From assembly GCF_014203805.1 (NCBI RefSeq), contig NZ_JACHJT010000002.1:124001-188000 (forward strand): a DNA stretch of 64,000 bases, read 5' to 3'. Source of the DNA: Lipingzhangella halophila (GTDB lineage Bacteria; Actinomycetota; Actinomycetes; Streptosporangiales; Streptosporangiaceae). Below the pieces are notes generated by a model, which saw only the letters and a list, made by a program, of their open reading frames with translations, was not told the DNA's origin and did not search any database. The translations under genes were made by a program, and so were the position numbers. Below, piece after piece: positions 52,396-60,126 of the stretch; within the stretch, counting starts at the first letter, position 1, and each line of letters starts with the position of its first letter.

Positions 52396-53391
52396 GTGAT
52401 CGACATGTCCGCCGCAGACACGGCGCAAGCCCCCGCGGGTCCCGACACGGCCACCGCGCCGCAGGCGCGGGTGGCCGCCAAGAGGACAATGGCCGACGGT
52501 GTGGTCTCGCTGACCCTGCGGCGCCTGGGCGGCGGGCGGCTGCCGGACTGGACGCCAGGGGCCCACATCGACCTGGTGCTCCCCAACGGCACGACCCGCC
52601 AGTACTCGCTGTGCGGGGACCGCTGGGACCCGTACTCCTTCCGCATCGGGGTGCTGCGCGAGCCCGACGGACACGGCGGGTCGGACTTCGTGCACGACGA
52701 ACTGCACGAAGGCGACGTGGTCGGCATCGGCGGCCCGCGCAACAACTTTCCGCTGGTACCCGCCGACCGGTACCTGTTCATCGCCGGCGGCATCGGGATC
52801 ACCCCGCTGCTGCCCATGGTGGCCCAGGCAGAGCTGCTCCAGGTTCCGTGGGATCTGCTGTACGGCGGCCGCTCGTACTCCTCGATGGCCTTCCTCGACG
52901 AACTGCGGGACTACGGCGACAAGGTCCACGTCACCCCGCACGACACCCATGGCCCGCTCGACCTGGACGCCTGGCTGCCGGCGCACCCCGGAGGCACCAA
53001 GGTCTACTGCTGCGGGCCCGGACCCCTGCTCGACACGGTGGCGCACCGATGCGCCGGGTGGCCCACGGGTTGGCTGCGGACCGAGCGCTTCGTGGCCCGG
53101 TCAACGGCGGACGGCGCCCGGGACCGGGGGTTCCGCGTCGAACTGCGCCGCTCCGGGCGGACCATCACCGTGCCCGCGGACCGTTCGGTCCTGCAGGTGC
53201 TCGGCGAGGCCGGGGTCCAGGTGCTGTCCTCGTGCCGCCAAGGGCTGTGCGGCACCTGCGAGACCGCCGTCCTCGGCGGCGAGCCCGACCACCGCGACTC
53301 CCTTTTGGACGACGACGAGAGAGCGGCGGGGGACTGCATGTTCGTCTGCGTCTCCCGTTCGCTCTCCGAGCACCTCATCCTGGATCTGTGA
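52396..53391 (+). CDS. PDR/VanB-type ferredoxin reductase (FMN, NAD, [2Fe-2S])
   Basis: A 331-aa phthalate dioxygenase reductase-like protein. The flavin domain contains RQYSLCGD, the NAD-binding domain YLFIAGGIGITPLLPMV, and a C-terminal plant-type [2Fe-2S] ferredoxin domain has CRQGLCGTC with the fourth Cys in CMFVCVS. It delivers electrons from NADH to an oxygenase, here evidently the P450 encoded 22 bp downstream. A GTG at 52396 is preferred because AGGAGG lies 6 nt before it; the ATG three codons later is the alternative. This single-protein reductase replaces the separate reductase and ferredoxin used by bacterial CYP199A enzymes. Confidence 0.9.
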   Translation: MIDMSAADTAQAPAGPDTATAPQARVAAKRTMADGVVSLTLRRLGGGRLPDWTPGAHIDLVLPNGTTRQYSLCGDRWDPYSFRIGVLREPDGHGGSDFVHDELHEGDVVGIGGPRNNFPLVPADRYLFIAGGIGITPLLPMVAQAELLQVPWDLLYGGRSYSSMAFLDELRDYGDKVHVTPHDTHGPLDLDAWLPAHPGGTKVYCCGPGPLLDTVAHRCAGWPTGWLRTERFVARSTADGARDRGFRVELRRSGRTITVPADRSVLQVLGEAGVQVLSSCRQGLCGTCETAVLGGEPDHRDSLLDDDERAAGDCMFVCVSRSLSEHLILDL

Positions 53392-53413
53392 CCTCGCAAC
53401 GGAGGACTGTGCC

Positions 53414-54619
53414 ATGCCAACGACCGCCGTCTCCACCCCGCTGCCGTCCCTGGGCACCGACCCGTTCTCGGCCGAAGTGCTGGAGAACCCCCTTCCGTTC
53501 CAGGAACGGCTGCGCGAGGCCGGTCCCATCGTCCACCTGAGCCACTACGACATCCTCGCGCTGGCCCGCTACGAGTCCGTCCATGCCACGTTGACCGACT
53601 GGCAGTCCTTCCAGTCCGGCGCGGGAGTCGGGATGTCCAACTTCCGCTACGAGGAACCCTGGCGCGCTCCCAGCCTGCTGCTGGAGGCCGATCCCCCGCA
53701 CCACGACGCTCCGCGGGCGGTACTGTCGCGGATCCTGGGGCCGCGCGCGCTGCGCCGGCTGCGCGATGCCTGGTTCGCCGACGCCGAGGCGCTCGTCGAC
53801 CAGGTGCTGGCCGACACCGAGTTCGACGCGGTGACCACGCTCGCCGAGGCGTTTCCGCTGCGGGTCTTCCCGGACGCGGTGGGTCTGCCCCGTGAGGGGC
53901 GGGAGAACCTGCTGCCCTATGGCGACCACGCCTTCAACGCTTTCGGCCCGTCCAACGAGCTGGTCGCGAAGGGGGCGCCGCGCGTCGCCGAGCTGTCGGC
54001 GTGGGTGGAGGCGCAGTGCGCGCGCGAACGGCTGGCCACCGACGGTTTCGGCGCCCGGATCTGGGAGGCCGCGGACCGCGGGGACATCACCGAGCGGCAG
54101 GCGCCCTTGATCGTGCGCTCCCTGCTGACCGCTGGGGTGGACACCACGGTGCACGCGCTCGCCGCCACGCTCTACGCCTTCGCTACCAACCCGGAGCAGT
54201 GGCGCCGGCTCCGCGAGCGGCCAGAGCTGGCGCGGGTCGCGTTCGACGAGGCGGTGCGCTGGGAGTCCCCGGTCCAGGTCTTCTTCCGCACTGCCACCGA
54301 CGATGTCGAGATCGCCGGCACCACCGTGCCCAGCGGGACGAAGATCCTCATGTTCCTCGGCGCGGCCAATCGCGACCCGCGACGCTGGGACGCCCCGGAT
54401 GCCTTCGACCTCTCGCGCGACCCGTCCGCCCACGTCGGATTCGGGATGGGCCTCCACCAGTGTGTCGGGCAGCACGTCGCGCGGCTTGAGGCCGAGGCGC
54501 TGCTCACCGCTCTGGCCCGCCGCGTCCAACACATCGAGCTCGCCGGGCCCACACGGCGCCACCTCAACAACACGCTGCGGGCATGGGCCTCGCTGCCGGT
54601 ACGCGTGCACCGCGCGTGA
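53414..54619 (+). CDS. Cytochrome P450, CYP199-like (para-substituted benzoate O-demethylase)
   Basis: A 401-aa P450. The oxygen-activation I-helix has LLTAGVDTTVHALAATLYAF (acid-alcohol pair D-T), ExxR is FDEAVRW-type with FRTATDDVEIAG following, and the haem loop is HVGFGMGLHQCVGQHVARLE with the axial Cys. Extended stretches such as PWRAPSLLLEADPPHHDAPR, FPLRVFPDAVGLPREGRENL and FLGAANRDPRRWDAPDAFDL agree closely with the CYP199A family, which oxidatively demethylates 4-methoxybenzoate and similar para-substituted benzoates. ATG is preceded by GGAGG. The adjacent AAHS transporter and IclR regulator support an aromatic-acid substrate. Confidence 0.92.
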   Translation: MPTTAVSTPLPSLGTDPFSAEVLENPLPFQERLREAGPIVHLSHYDILALARYESVHATLTDWQSFQSGAGVGMSNFRYEEPWRAPSLLLEADPPHHDAPRAVLSRILGPRALRRLRDAWFADAEALVDQVLADTEFDAVTTLAEAFPLRVFPDAVGLPREGRENLLPYGDHAFNAFGPSNELVAKGAPRVAELSAWVEAQCARERLATDGFGARIWEAADRGDITERQAPLIVRSLLTAGVDTTVHALAATLYAFATNPEQWRRLRERPELARVAFDEAVRWESPVQVFFRTATDDVEIAGTTVPSGTKILMFLGAANRDPRRWDAPDAFDLSRDPSAHVGFGMGLHQCVGQHVARLEAEALLTALARRVQHIELAGPTRRHLNNTLRAWASLPVRVHRA

Positions 54620-54638
54620 GCCGCCCCCGGGCATGACC

Positions 54639-54663
54639 GTGCGGTGGCGGTCCGCCACCGCAC
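54639..54663 (+). terminator. Hairpin after the P450 gene
   Basis: GTGCGGTGGCGG and CCGCCACCGCAC form a 12-bp perfect stem around a single T, 20 bp after the P450 stop. There is no T-run after it. Confidence 0.65.
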
Positions 54664-54708
54664 GAAAACCCGTGGAGCCGCGCGGCTGGGGCATGTCAGC
54701 CTTGCCCT

Positions 54709-55263
54709 ATGGTCGACGCCGCCGACATTCGCGATGTCTCGGACTTCCCGCACGTCACGGGCCGGGTGAAGTTCCTGTTCTTCTGGGGGCACCGCCCTCC
54801 GCGCTCGGGCGGGGTGGGGCCGGGGTGCCTGTCGCAGTGGTGGCCGTCCCCCTTCACCGCGGATGGCATCGAGTACCCGACGGCCGAGCACTACATGATG
54901 GCCGAGAAGGCGCGACTGTTCGGGGACACCGACGCCGAGGACGCGATCCTGTCGGCTGGCCACCCCAAAGAGGCCAAGGACGCCGGACGCGGGGTGCGGG
55001 GGTTCGACGAGGCGGTCTGGGAGCGCGAACGCTACTGGGTCGTGGTGCGGGGGAACCACGCCCGGTTCGCGCAGCACGCACAGCTTCGCGACTACCTGCT
55101 GGCGAGTGGCAGCCGGGTACTGGTCGAGGCGAGCCCGCGGGACCGGATCTGGGGCATTGGGCTGGCGGCCGACGACGAGCGCGCGCACCATCCCGACCAG
55201 TGGCGCGGACGGAACCTGCTGGGGTTCGCGCTGATGGAGGTGCGCTCGCGACTCGCGGATTAG
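54709..55263 (+). CDS. NADAR-family protein
   Basis: A 184-aa NADAR (YbiA-like) protein: VKFLFFWGHRP, LSQWWPSPFTADGIEYPTAE, HYMMAEKARLFGD, ILSAGHPKEAKDAGR, then LASGSRVLVEASPRDRIWGI and GRNLLGFALMEVR. This is the complete conserved pattern. NADAR proteins act on ADP-ribose-linked or ribosylated intermediates; some are N-glycosidases in riboflavin-related metabolism and some reverse ADP-ribosylation of guanine in DNA. No DarT-like partner is visible nearby. The ATG has no strong ribosome binding site, so the start is less certain than the identity. Confidence 0.9.
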   Translation: MVDAADIRDVSDFPHVTGRVKFLFFWGHRPPRSGGVGPGCLSQWWPSPFTADGIEYPTAEHYMMAEKARLFGDTDAEDAILSAGHPKEAKDAGRGVRGFDEAVWERERYWVVVRGNHARFAQHAQLRDYLLASGSRVLVEASPRDRIWGIGLAADDERAHHPDQWRGRNLLGFALMEVRSRLAD

Positions 55264-55392
55264 GGCCGGGCCACGCGGACCGTGCCGGGGTGCCGAGCCT
55301 ACGAAGGAGCGATGCCGCGGCGGCGGACCGGCGCCGTCCCGCGTTCCGGTTCGCGGGAAGGCGCGGTCCGCGCGGAGAGACCGCTCCGGTGC

Positions 55393-56115
55393 TCATAGCG
55401 GTCCGCCGCGCCAGGTCGGCATGTCCCGCCGCTCGATGCCGACCTCCAGCGCCACACGGGCCAGGAGCCGGGTGGAGTCCAGTGTGGGAAGCGGGGACAC
55501 CTCCGGTGTTACCAGCGGCGGGATCTCCGTGCACACGAGCGCGACAGCGTCGCACCCCCGAGCTGCCAGGCGCTCGATCACCCCGGCGCAGGCCCGGCGC
55601 GACTCCTCGGTGAACGTGCCGTTCACCAGCTCGGTGAAGATGATGCCGTTGACGAGGTCGCGGTCCTCCGCTTCCGGCACCTCGGCCGAGATTCCCCTCG
55701 CGGCCAGGGCCCTGGGATAGATCGGACCGTCCATCGTGTACCTCGTGCCGAGCACACCGACCCGGTGGTGCCCCTCGTGGGCCGCGGCGTCCGCGACGAC
55801 CTCGGCGATGTGCAGCCCGGGAAGCGCGAGGTCGGCGCCGGGGCGTTCGAGAGCGAGGTGCGCGGTGTTGTCCGGGGACGCGAAGAAGTCCGCGCCGGCG
55901 GCGGCGAGCCGGTCGACGCTGCGCGCCAGGGTGGACCGGACCGAGTCGTAGTCCCCCGCGTCCCACGCGGGCATGCTGTGGCCGAACGCTATGTAGTCGA
56001 GCGTCACGTCCGGGTACACGTGGGAACCCAGACGGCGGACGCCCTCCTGGCAGAACTCCAGGAAGCACAGCGCTGCCCCTTCAGTGCTGTGCGCCAGTAC
56101 CCCGAAATGCCTCAT
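55393..56115 (-). CDS. Asp/Glu racemase-like protein with one catalytic Cys replaced
   Basis: A 240-aa protein beginning MRHFGVLAHSTEGAALCFLE. The family's first catalytic motif, normally a Cys in xCNTAH, reads FASPDNTAHLAL, with Asp in place of Cys. The second motif is intact (ALVCTEIPPLV). GVLGTRYTMDGPIYPRAL and PTLDSTRLLARVALEVG are further family landmarks. Two-base racemisation needs both cysteines, so this protein may be a one-Cys isomerase/decarboxylase-like enzyme, a stereospecific variant, or non-catalytic. The start at 56115 is the methionine that aligns with the family N-terminus; the longer upstream frame overlaps the divergent gene. Confidence 0.82.
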   Translation of the reverse strand: MRHFGVLAHSTEGAALCFLEFCQEGVRRLGSHVYPDVTLDYIAFGHSMPAWDAGDYDSVRSTLARSVDRLAAAGADFFASPDNTAHLALERPGADLALPGLHIAEVVADAAAHEGHHRVGVLGTRYTMDGPIYPRALAARGISAEVPEAEDRDLVNGIIFTELVNGTFTEESRRACAGVIERLAARGCDAVALVCTEIPPLVTPEVSPLPTLDSTRLLARVALEVGIERRDMPTWRGGPL

Positions 56116-56301
56116 CGCGGCTCCATCCCGATCAGCGGAACTTCGCGCGTCCAGTACGGACGCGCACTCGCGGGCCCCCAGTACACCCGACGGCGGTACA
56201 ACCGCGGGGCGGCGGCGTTCCGGTACCGGAACTTCGCCGCCTCTGCCGGGAGTGCGTCCGGGTGGTGCGCGTTGGAAGGTCATCGAGCATAATTCGGGGC
56301 C

Positions 56302-57300
56302 ATGGTGCGACGTTTTCCCGGAGATCCCAGTGTTGCCCCCTACGCCGGAAGCGAGGAGCAGCGCCAGGCGGAACGGGCGCGGGCCGAGCGCACCGAGCGG
56401 CACCGCCGCTTCGTGGCCAAGGCACTGGAGTTCGCGGAGTTCGCGGCGGTGGGCGCGGACCGGGACACCCCCTCACCCGTGCGTCGGCTGGCCGAGGTCA
56501 GTGCCGAGACCATGGCGGACCCGGAGACCATCGCCGAGCTCCTCAACGAGGAGGGCACGTACGAGGCCGTTGGCCGGCCGTGGAGTTCCTGGAGTGTGAT
56601 CGCCCGGATATCGGCGCTGTGGCCCCACCACCGGTACCAGGAATGGCCGCGGGAGTACGGGATGTACCCGGGATATCTGGGCGGGCTGCGCGACCGGATG
56701 GAGTTCCGGCTCCCCCAGGGGCGGATCGGCCCGCGCCGCTCGCAGAAGCGGTGTATGCGGTGCGGGGCGCTGTGGCCGCCGGGCTGGCCGGGAACCGAGC
56801 TTGTCCCGCGGCGTCCGGACGAGCCCGCGGAGGGATGCCCCGACTGCGGCAGCCCCACCGTGTCGGTCGGCCGGGATGCCCCGCAGGTCCGTGAGCACAG
56901 CATCATCGACCTGCACTGGATGCTCTTCCGCTTCGGTCCGGCGGACCCGGGCCCGTGCCCGGAGTGCGGCGCGCGCCGCGAACTCCGCAACCCCGGCTAT
57001 TCCGCCGGAACGATCATCCGGTCGCTGGACTGGGCCTGCACCGGTGGCGACCCGCTGGCCTCCCGGCACGACGCGAATAACAGCCACTACCGGGAATCGC
57101 TGGAACCAGCGGTATGGGACTCCGAGGCGGCGCACTACGCCTACTGGATGGCTGTGGACCTGCTCCGGCTCGCCGCCGAGACCGGCGAGGAGACCGAGCT
57201 TCCCAGCGGCGCCGTGTACGAGGCGCTCGACGGCAGCGGCCAGCGCTGGGTCTACGAGGCGACCGGATGGCAGCCAGCCGCTCCCCACAAGAACGGGTAG
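56302..57300 (+). CDS. Hypothetical protein with two zinc-ribbon-like motifs
   Basis: A 332-aa protein of unknown function. The N-terminus is helical and charged (EEQRQAERARAERTERHRRF). A conserved middle section reads ISALWPHHRYQEWPREYG. Cysteine pairs CMRCG and CPDCG (about residues 150-180), then CPECG (about 220), suggest one or two zinc ribbons. The C-terminal part (WDSEAAHYAYWMAVDLLRLA) is helical. Residues about 63-145 are duplicated in the chimeric remnant at 49294-49788. Divergent from the racemase-like gene. The start could be the ATG at 56302. Confidence 0.65.
   Translation: MVRRFPGDPSVAPYAGSEEQRQAERARAERTERHRRFVAKALEFAEFAAVGADRDTPSPVRRLAEVSAETMADPETIAELLNEEGTYEAVGRPWSSWSVIARISALWPHHRYQEWPREYGMYPGYLGGLRDRMEFRLPQGRIGPRRSQKRCMRCGALWPPGWPGTELVPRRPDEPAEGCPDCGSPTVSVGRDAPQVREHSIIDLHWMLFRFGPADPGPCPECGARRELRNPGYSAGTIIRSLDWACTGGDPLASRHDANNSHYRESLEPAVWDSEAAHYAYWMAVDLLRLAAETGEETELPSGAVYEALDGSGQRWVYEATGWQPAAPHKNG
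56487..56735 (+). repeat. Copy B of the ~250-bp repeat (intact gene context)
   Basis: Near-identical to 49268-49518. Here the sequence is part of a continuous longer gene, so this copy is probably the source. Confidence 0.85.
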
Positions 57301-57426
57301 CCGGGAGCGTTCGCGGAGAAGCGCCGCGCTACGTCACCCGGGCGCGCGGACCCCCGGAGGGCCCGCGCCTCCGGGCCGCCGCGGACCCGGAAACCCGTGA
57401 GCGCGGTGCCGGGAGGCCGGGTTCCC

Positions 57427-57840
57427 TCAAGCGGGTGTGCGCTCGGGAGGCTCCAGGACGCGTTCGACGAGTGCGGTGTCGCAGTGCTCCACCACCTCGG
57501 TGATCCTCCCTTCGGCGACCCGGAAGACGAAGCAGTACGTCTGGTTGTAGGACTCGCCGCGTGTGGTCGTGGCGTTGCCGCGGACCTGGGCCACAACACG
57601 GTCCCCGTCGGCGAGGACAGTTTCCGCCTCACTGCGGTAGTCGGTGAACTGGGCCATGAGGGGACGCAGCAGCCCCTCCAGCACCTCGCGTTTCGGCTCC
57701 CAGGTTCCCGACCAGGACCAGTTCCCCGGAAACACCCACTGGAAGTCGTCGGACATCGCGTCGCTCAACGCGCGCGTGTTGCCGCGGGCCATCTCCGCGA
57801 AGATGTCCTCGATCAGTCTCTTGTTCTCCGCTGTACTCAT
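57427..57840 (-). CDS. SnoaL/NTF2-like protein
   Basis: A 137-aa cone-shaped alpha+beta (NTF2-like) protein: MSTAENKRLIEDIFAEMARG, LSDAMSDDFQWVFPGNWSWSG, then VLADGDRVVAQVRGNATT, YNQTYCFVFRVAEGRITEVV and EHCDTALVERVL. The fold hosts ketosteroid-isomerase-like enzymes, polyketide cyclases and ligand-binding proteins; no catalytic residues decide the role. The ATG at 57840 is the family-consistent start. It is divergent from a LysR gene with a strong dyad between them, so it is probably that regulator's target. Confidence 0.88.
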   Translation of the reverse strand: MSTAENKRLIEDIFAEMARGNTRALSDAMSDDFQWVFPGNWSWSGTWEPKREVLEGLLRPLMAQFTDYRSEAETVLADGDRVVAQVRGNATTTRGESYNQTYCFVFRVAEGRITEVVEHCDTALVERVLEPPERTPA

Positions 57841-57865
57841 GCGCCTGAGCCTAGAAAGCACCCAG

Positions 57866-57893
57866 ACATGCGACAAGCGATAGTCTCGCATGT
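57866..57893. promoter_or_regulatory. LysR operator between the SnoaL-like and lysR genes
   Basis: ACATGCGA-N12-TCGCATGT, a perfect 8-bp inverted repeat in the 71-bp divergent intergenic region. Confidence 0.7.
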
Positions 57894-57911
57894 GTGATAT
57901 GAGTTCCCCGC

Positions 57912-58829
57912 ATGGATGACTTCACCGTCGCCGGCCTGCGCGTGGTCCGTGAGGCCGCACGGCAGGGCTCGTTCTCCGTCGCGGCGGAGCGGCTCGGCTA
58001 CACGCAGTCCGCGGTGTCCCGGCAGATCGCGCTCATGGAGCGAGCGGCCGGGCAGGCGCTGTTCGAACGCCGGGCGCGTGGGGTACAGCCCACCGAGGCC
58101 GGGCGCGTTGTGCTGCGCCGTGCCGAGGCCGTCCTCTCCGAACTCCAGGCGACCCACCAGGACCTGCAGGATCTCGGGACACGTCCACCCGGCCGGCTGC
58201 GCCTCGGCGCGTTCCCCAGTGCCATGGCGGCGCTGGTTCCCCGGGCGGTCGCCACGCTTCGCGCCCGCGAACCGCGCGCCGAGGTCAAGCTGCGTGAAGG
58301 GCTGAGCGCCCGCCTGCTCAGAGCGGTGGAGCGGGGCCGGCTCGACCTCGCGCTGCTGAGCGGGCCCCAGCCACCCACCGAGGGTGTGGAGATGGTGCCG
58401 CTGCTGGACGACCCTCTGCTCGTCGCGCTCGCACCCGACCACCGCCTCGCGGGCCACGAGAGCACGACCCTCGATGAACTCCGGGAGGAGGCGTGGGTCG
58501 CGGGCAGCAGCGACCCGAACGCCACACTGCTCGGGACGTGGAGTGACGCCTCCTGGCAGCCGGACATCGCTTTCGTCGCGCGCGACTGGCTCACCAAGCT
58601 CGGCCTGACAGAGGCCGGCCTGGGGATCACCCTGGTTCCCGGGCTCGCCGTGCCCGCGCTCCCGCGGGGCATCGCGGTGGTGCGAGTCAACCACCCCACC
58701 GCAACGCGCACCACCACTCTCGCCCGGAGTGCCGACGCGGCGGACTCCCCCCTGGCCCAACTGGCCATCGATACGCTGCGCACCACCGCGGCCGAGCTCA
58801 CCGCCCGACTACACCGCCGGCTCGGCTAG
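57912..58829 (+). CDS. LysR-family regulator
   Basis: A 305-aa LTTR with HTH residues about 1-60 (LRVVREAARQGSFSVAAERL, then GYTQSAVSRQIALMERAAGQ and LFERRARGVQPTEAGRVVLR) and a C-terminal substrate domain (GRLRLGAFPSAMAALVPRAV, then GRLDLALLSGPQPPTEGVEM and GITLVPGLAVPAL). It diverges from the SnoaL-like gene and probably regulates it through the 57866-57893 dyad. Its TAG stop codon lies inside the left inverted repeat of the 428-bp element that follows, so the element abuts or has reached the gene end. Confidence 0.9.
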   Translation: MDDFTVAGLRVVREAARQGSFSVAAERLGYTQSAVSRQIALMERAAGQALFERRARGVQPTEAGRVVLRRAEAVLSELQATHQDLQDLGTRPPGRLRLGAFPSAMAALVPRAVATLRAREPRAEVKLREGLSARLLRAVERGRLDLALLSGPQPPTEGVEMVPLLDDPLLVALAPDHRLAGHESTTLDELREEAWVAGSSDPNATLLGTWSDASWQPDIAFVARDWLTKLGLTEAGLGITLVPGLAVPALPRGIAVVRVNHPTATRTTTLARSADAADSPLAQLAIDTLRTTAAELTARLHRRLG

Positions 58830-59253
58830 ATCGGTGATGTGGGTGGGTGGTGCGGCGCCCGACGGGGCGGCGAGGATGGTGGTGGGCCGACCCCCGGGTG
58901 ATCGGTTCGGGTGCCCGGGGGTTGTGGCGCCCGACGATCGGGGGTCTGGCCCGTGGCTGGGGCCCATCGGTCGTGGCTGTGGCGCCAGACTTCGGGGGAA
59001 ACACGGCGAAACGGGCGGGTGTGGGTGCGGGGTCCGCGGCGAGGGTGTCCGTGGGGACATGTTCAGCGACGAGAATGTCCTCTCGGGCACTCTCGCCGCG
59101 GCCCATCGCCGAGAATGTCCGCACAGTCACCCTCGATGCGCGCCCCGCCGCCGGACGGCAGCACTGGCGCCCGCAAAGGCACGGTTCCCGAAAGGCCGGA
59201 GCCTCCGCCGCCCTCGTCGCGCGCGCAACCACCCACCCACATCACCGATCTAG
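58826..59253. mobile_element. 428-bp MITE-like element with 26-bp perfect terminal inverted repeats
   Basis: Positions 58826-58851 are the exact reverse complement of 59228-59253, starting CTAGATCGGTGATGTG. No open frame inside looks coding. The interior contains five degenerate copies of a motif close to CGAGAATGTCC in mixed orientation: forward at 59041, 59071 and 59111; reverse ending at 59095 and 59135. Each side is bordered by CGG, a possible 3-bp target duplication. A non-autonomous transposable element is the leading explanation. The rest of the intergenic region (59254-59318) holds nothing recognised. Confidence 0.6.
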
Positions 59254-59318
59254 CGGCCGCCACTCCGCCCCTTCGCCGCCTGGATCCGCTCCGGCTGCCA
59301 TGCCGCGCGGGTCCCGGT

Positions 59319-60092
59319 TTACCGCTTGCCCTCGCCCCGCGCTACGGACAGGTGGTCGCGTGCGGCCTGCTCCAGGTGCACCAGGTCGGCGGCGACGGTC
59401 GCGAACGTGTACCCCTCGGTGAGCCGGCGTGCGGCGACGTCCCCGTTGGGGGTGTGGATGCCCGCGGCGATGCCGGCCTCGGCGGCAGCCGCGCTCACCG
59501 TGGACAGCGCCGTGTCGAACACCTCGGCCACGTCCGGGTCGCCCGGGTAGGCCCCGCCGACCGCCAGGCACAGGTCGGACGGCCCCACGTACACGCCGTC
59601 CAGCCCGGGGGTGGCGCAGATGTCCGCGACATTCCGCAGACCCTCGGGCGTCTCGATCATGGCGAGGACGAGCGTGCTCGCGTCGGTTTCGGCGGGCCGG
59701 GGACCAACGCGCAGCATCGCGCGCATGGGTCCGTAGGAGCGCGTCCCGCGCGGCGGGTACCGGGCGGCCGAGACCGCGGCCGCGGCGTCCTCGGCGCTGT
59801 TCACCATCGGGACGATCACCCCGCCCGCGCCCGCGTCCAGTGCCCGGCCGATCGCGGTCGGGTCGTTGGCCTCGACCCGCACCATCCCCACCGAGGTTCC
59901 GCCGGCGTCGACGGCCAGCAGCCCGTTCAGGATGCCGGAATAGCCCAGGAGCCCGTGCTGGGCGTCGAACGCCACGTAGTCGTAGCCGAGACGCCCGATG
60001 CGCTCGGTGGCAACGGGGGCATCCATGATCACCCAGTATCCGATGGCCGATCGGCGCTCGCGGATCCGGCGGGCGAACTCAGCCGCGCTCAT
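59319..60092 (-). CDS. HpcH/HpaI-family aldolase
   Basis: A 257-aa class II pyruvate aldolase: YDYVAFDAQHGLLGYSGIL contains the catalytic His, AGAGGVIVPMVNSAEDA follows, metal-binding Glu lies in LVLAMIETPEGLRNVADI and Asp in GLDGVYVGPSDLCLAVGG. The family cleaves 4-hydroxy-2-oxo acids into pyruvate and an aldehyde (HpaI, GarL). In this neighbourhood, with a PdxA2-like dehydrogenase and a DeoR regulator, it is plausibly the last step of a sugar-acid route. The gene is 34 bp downstream of the aldo/keto reductase in the same direction, likely one operon. Confidence 0.92.
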   Translation of the reverse strand: MSAAEFARRIRERRSAIGYWVIMDAPVATERIGRLGYDYVAFDAQHGLLGYSGILNGLLAVDAGGTSVGMVRVEANDPTAIGRALDAGAGGVIVPMVNSAEDAAAAVSAARYPPRGTRSYGPMRAMLRVGPRPAETDASTLVLAMIETPEGLRNVADICATPGLDGVYVGPSDLCLAVGGAYPGDPDVAEVFDTALSTVSAAAAEAGIAAGIHTPNGDVAARRLTEGYTFATVAADLVHLEQAARDHLSVARGEGKR

Positions 60093-60126
60093 GCGCTTCT
60101 CCTTCGTCTCGTGCGTGGTGCCCGCG

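Noticed and set aside
54709-55263. NADAR protein as a DarG-like antitoxin
   Set aside because: No DarT-like ADP-ribosyltransferase gene is adjacent; the neighbours are a P450 and a racemase-like gene.
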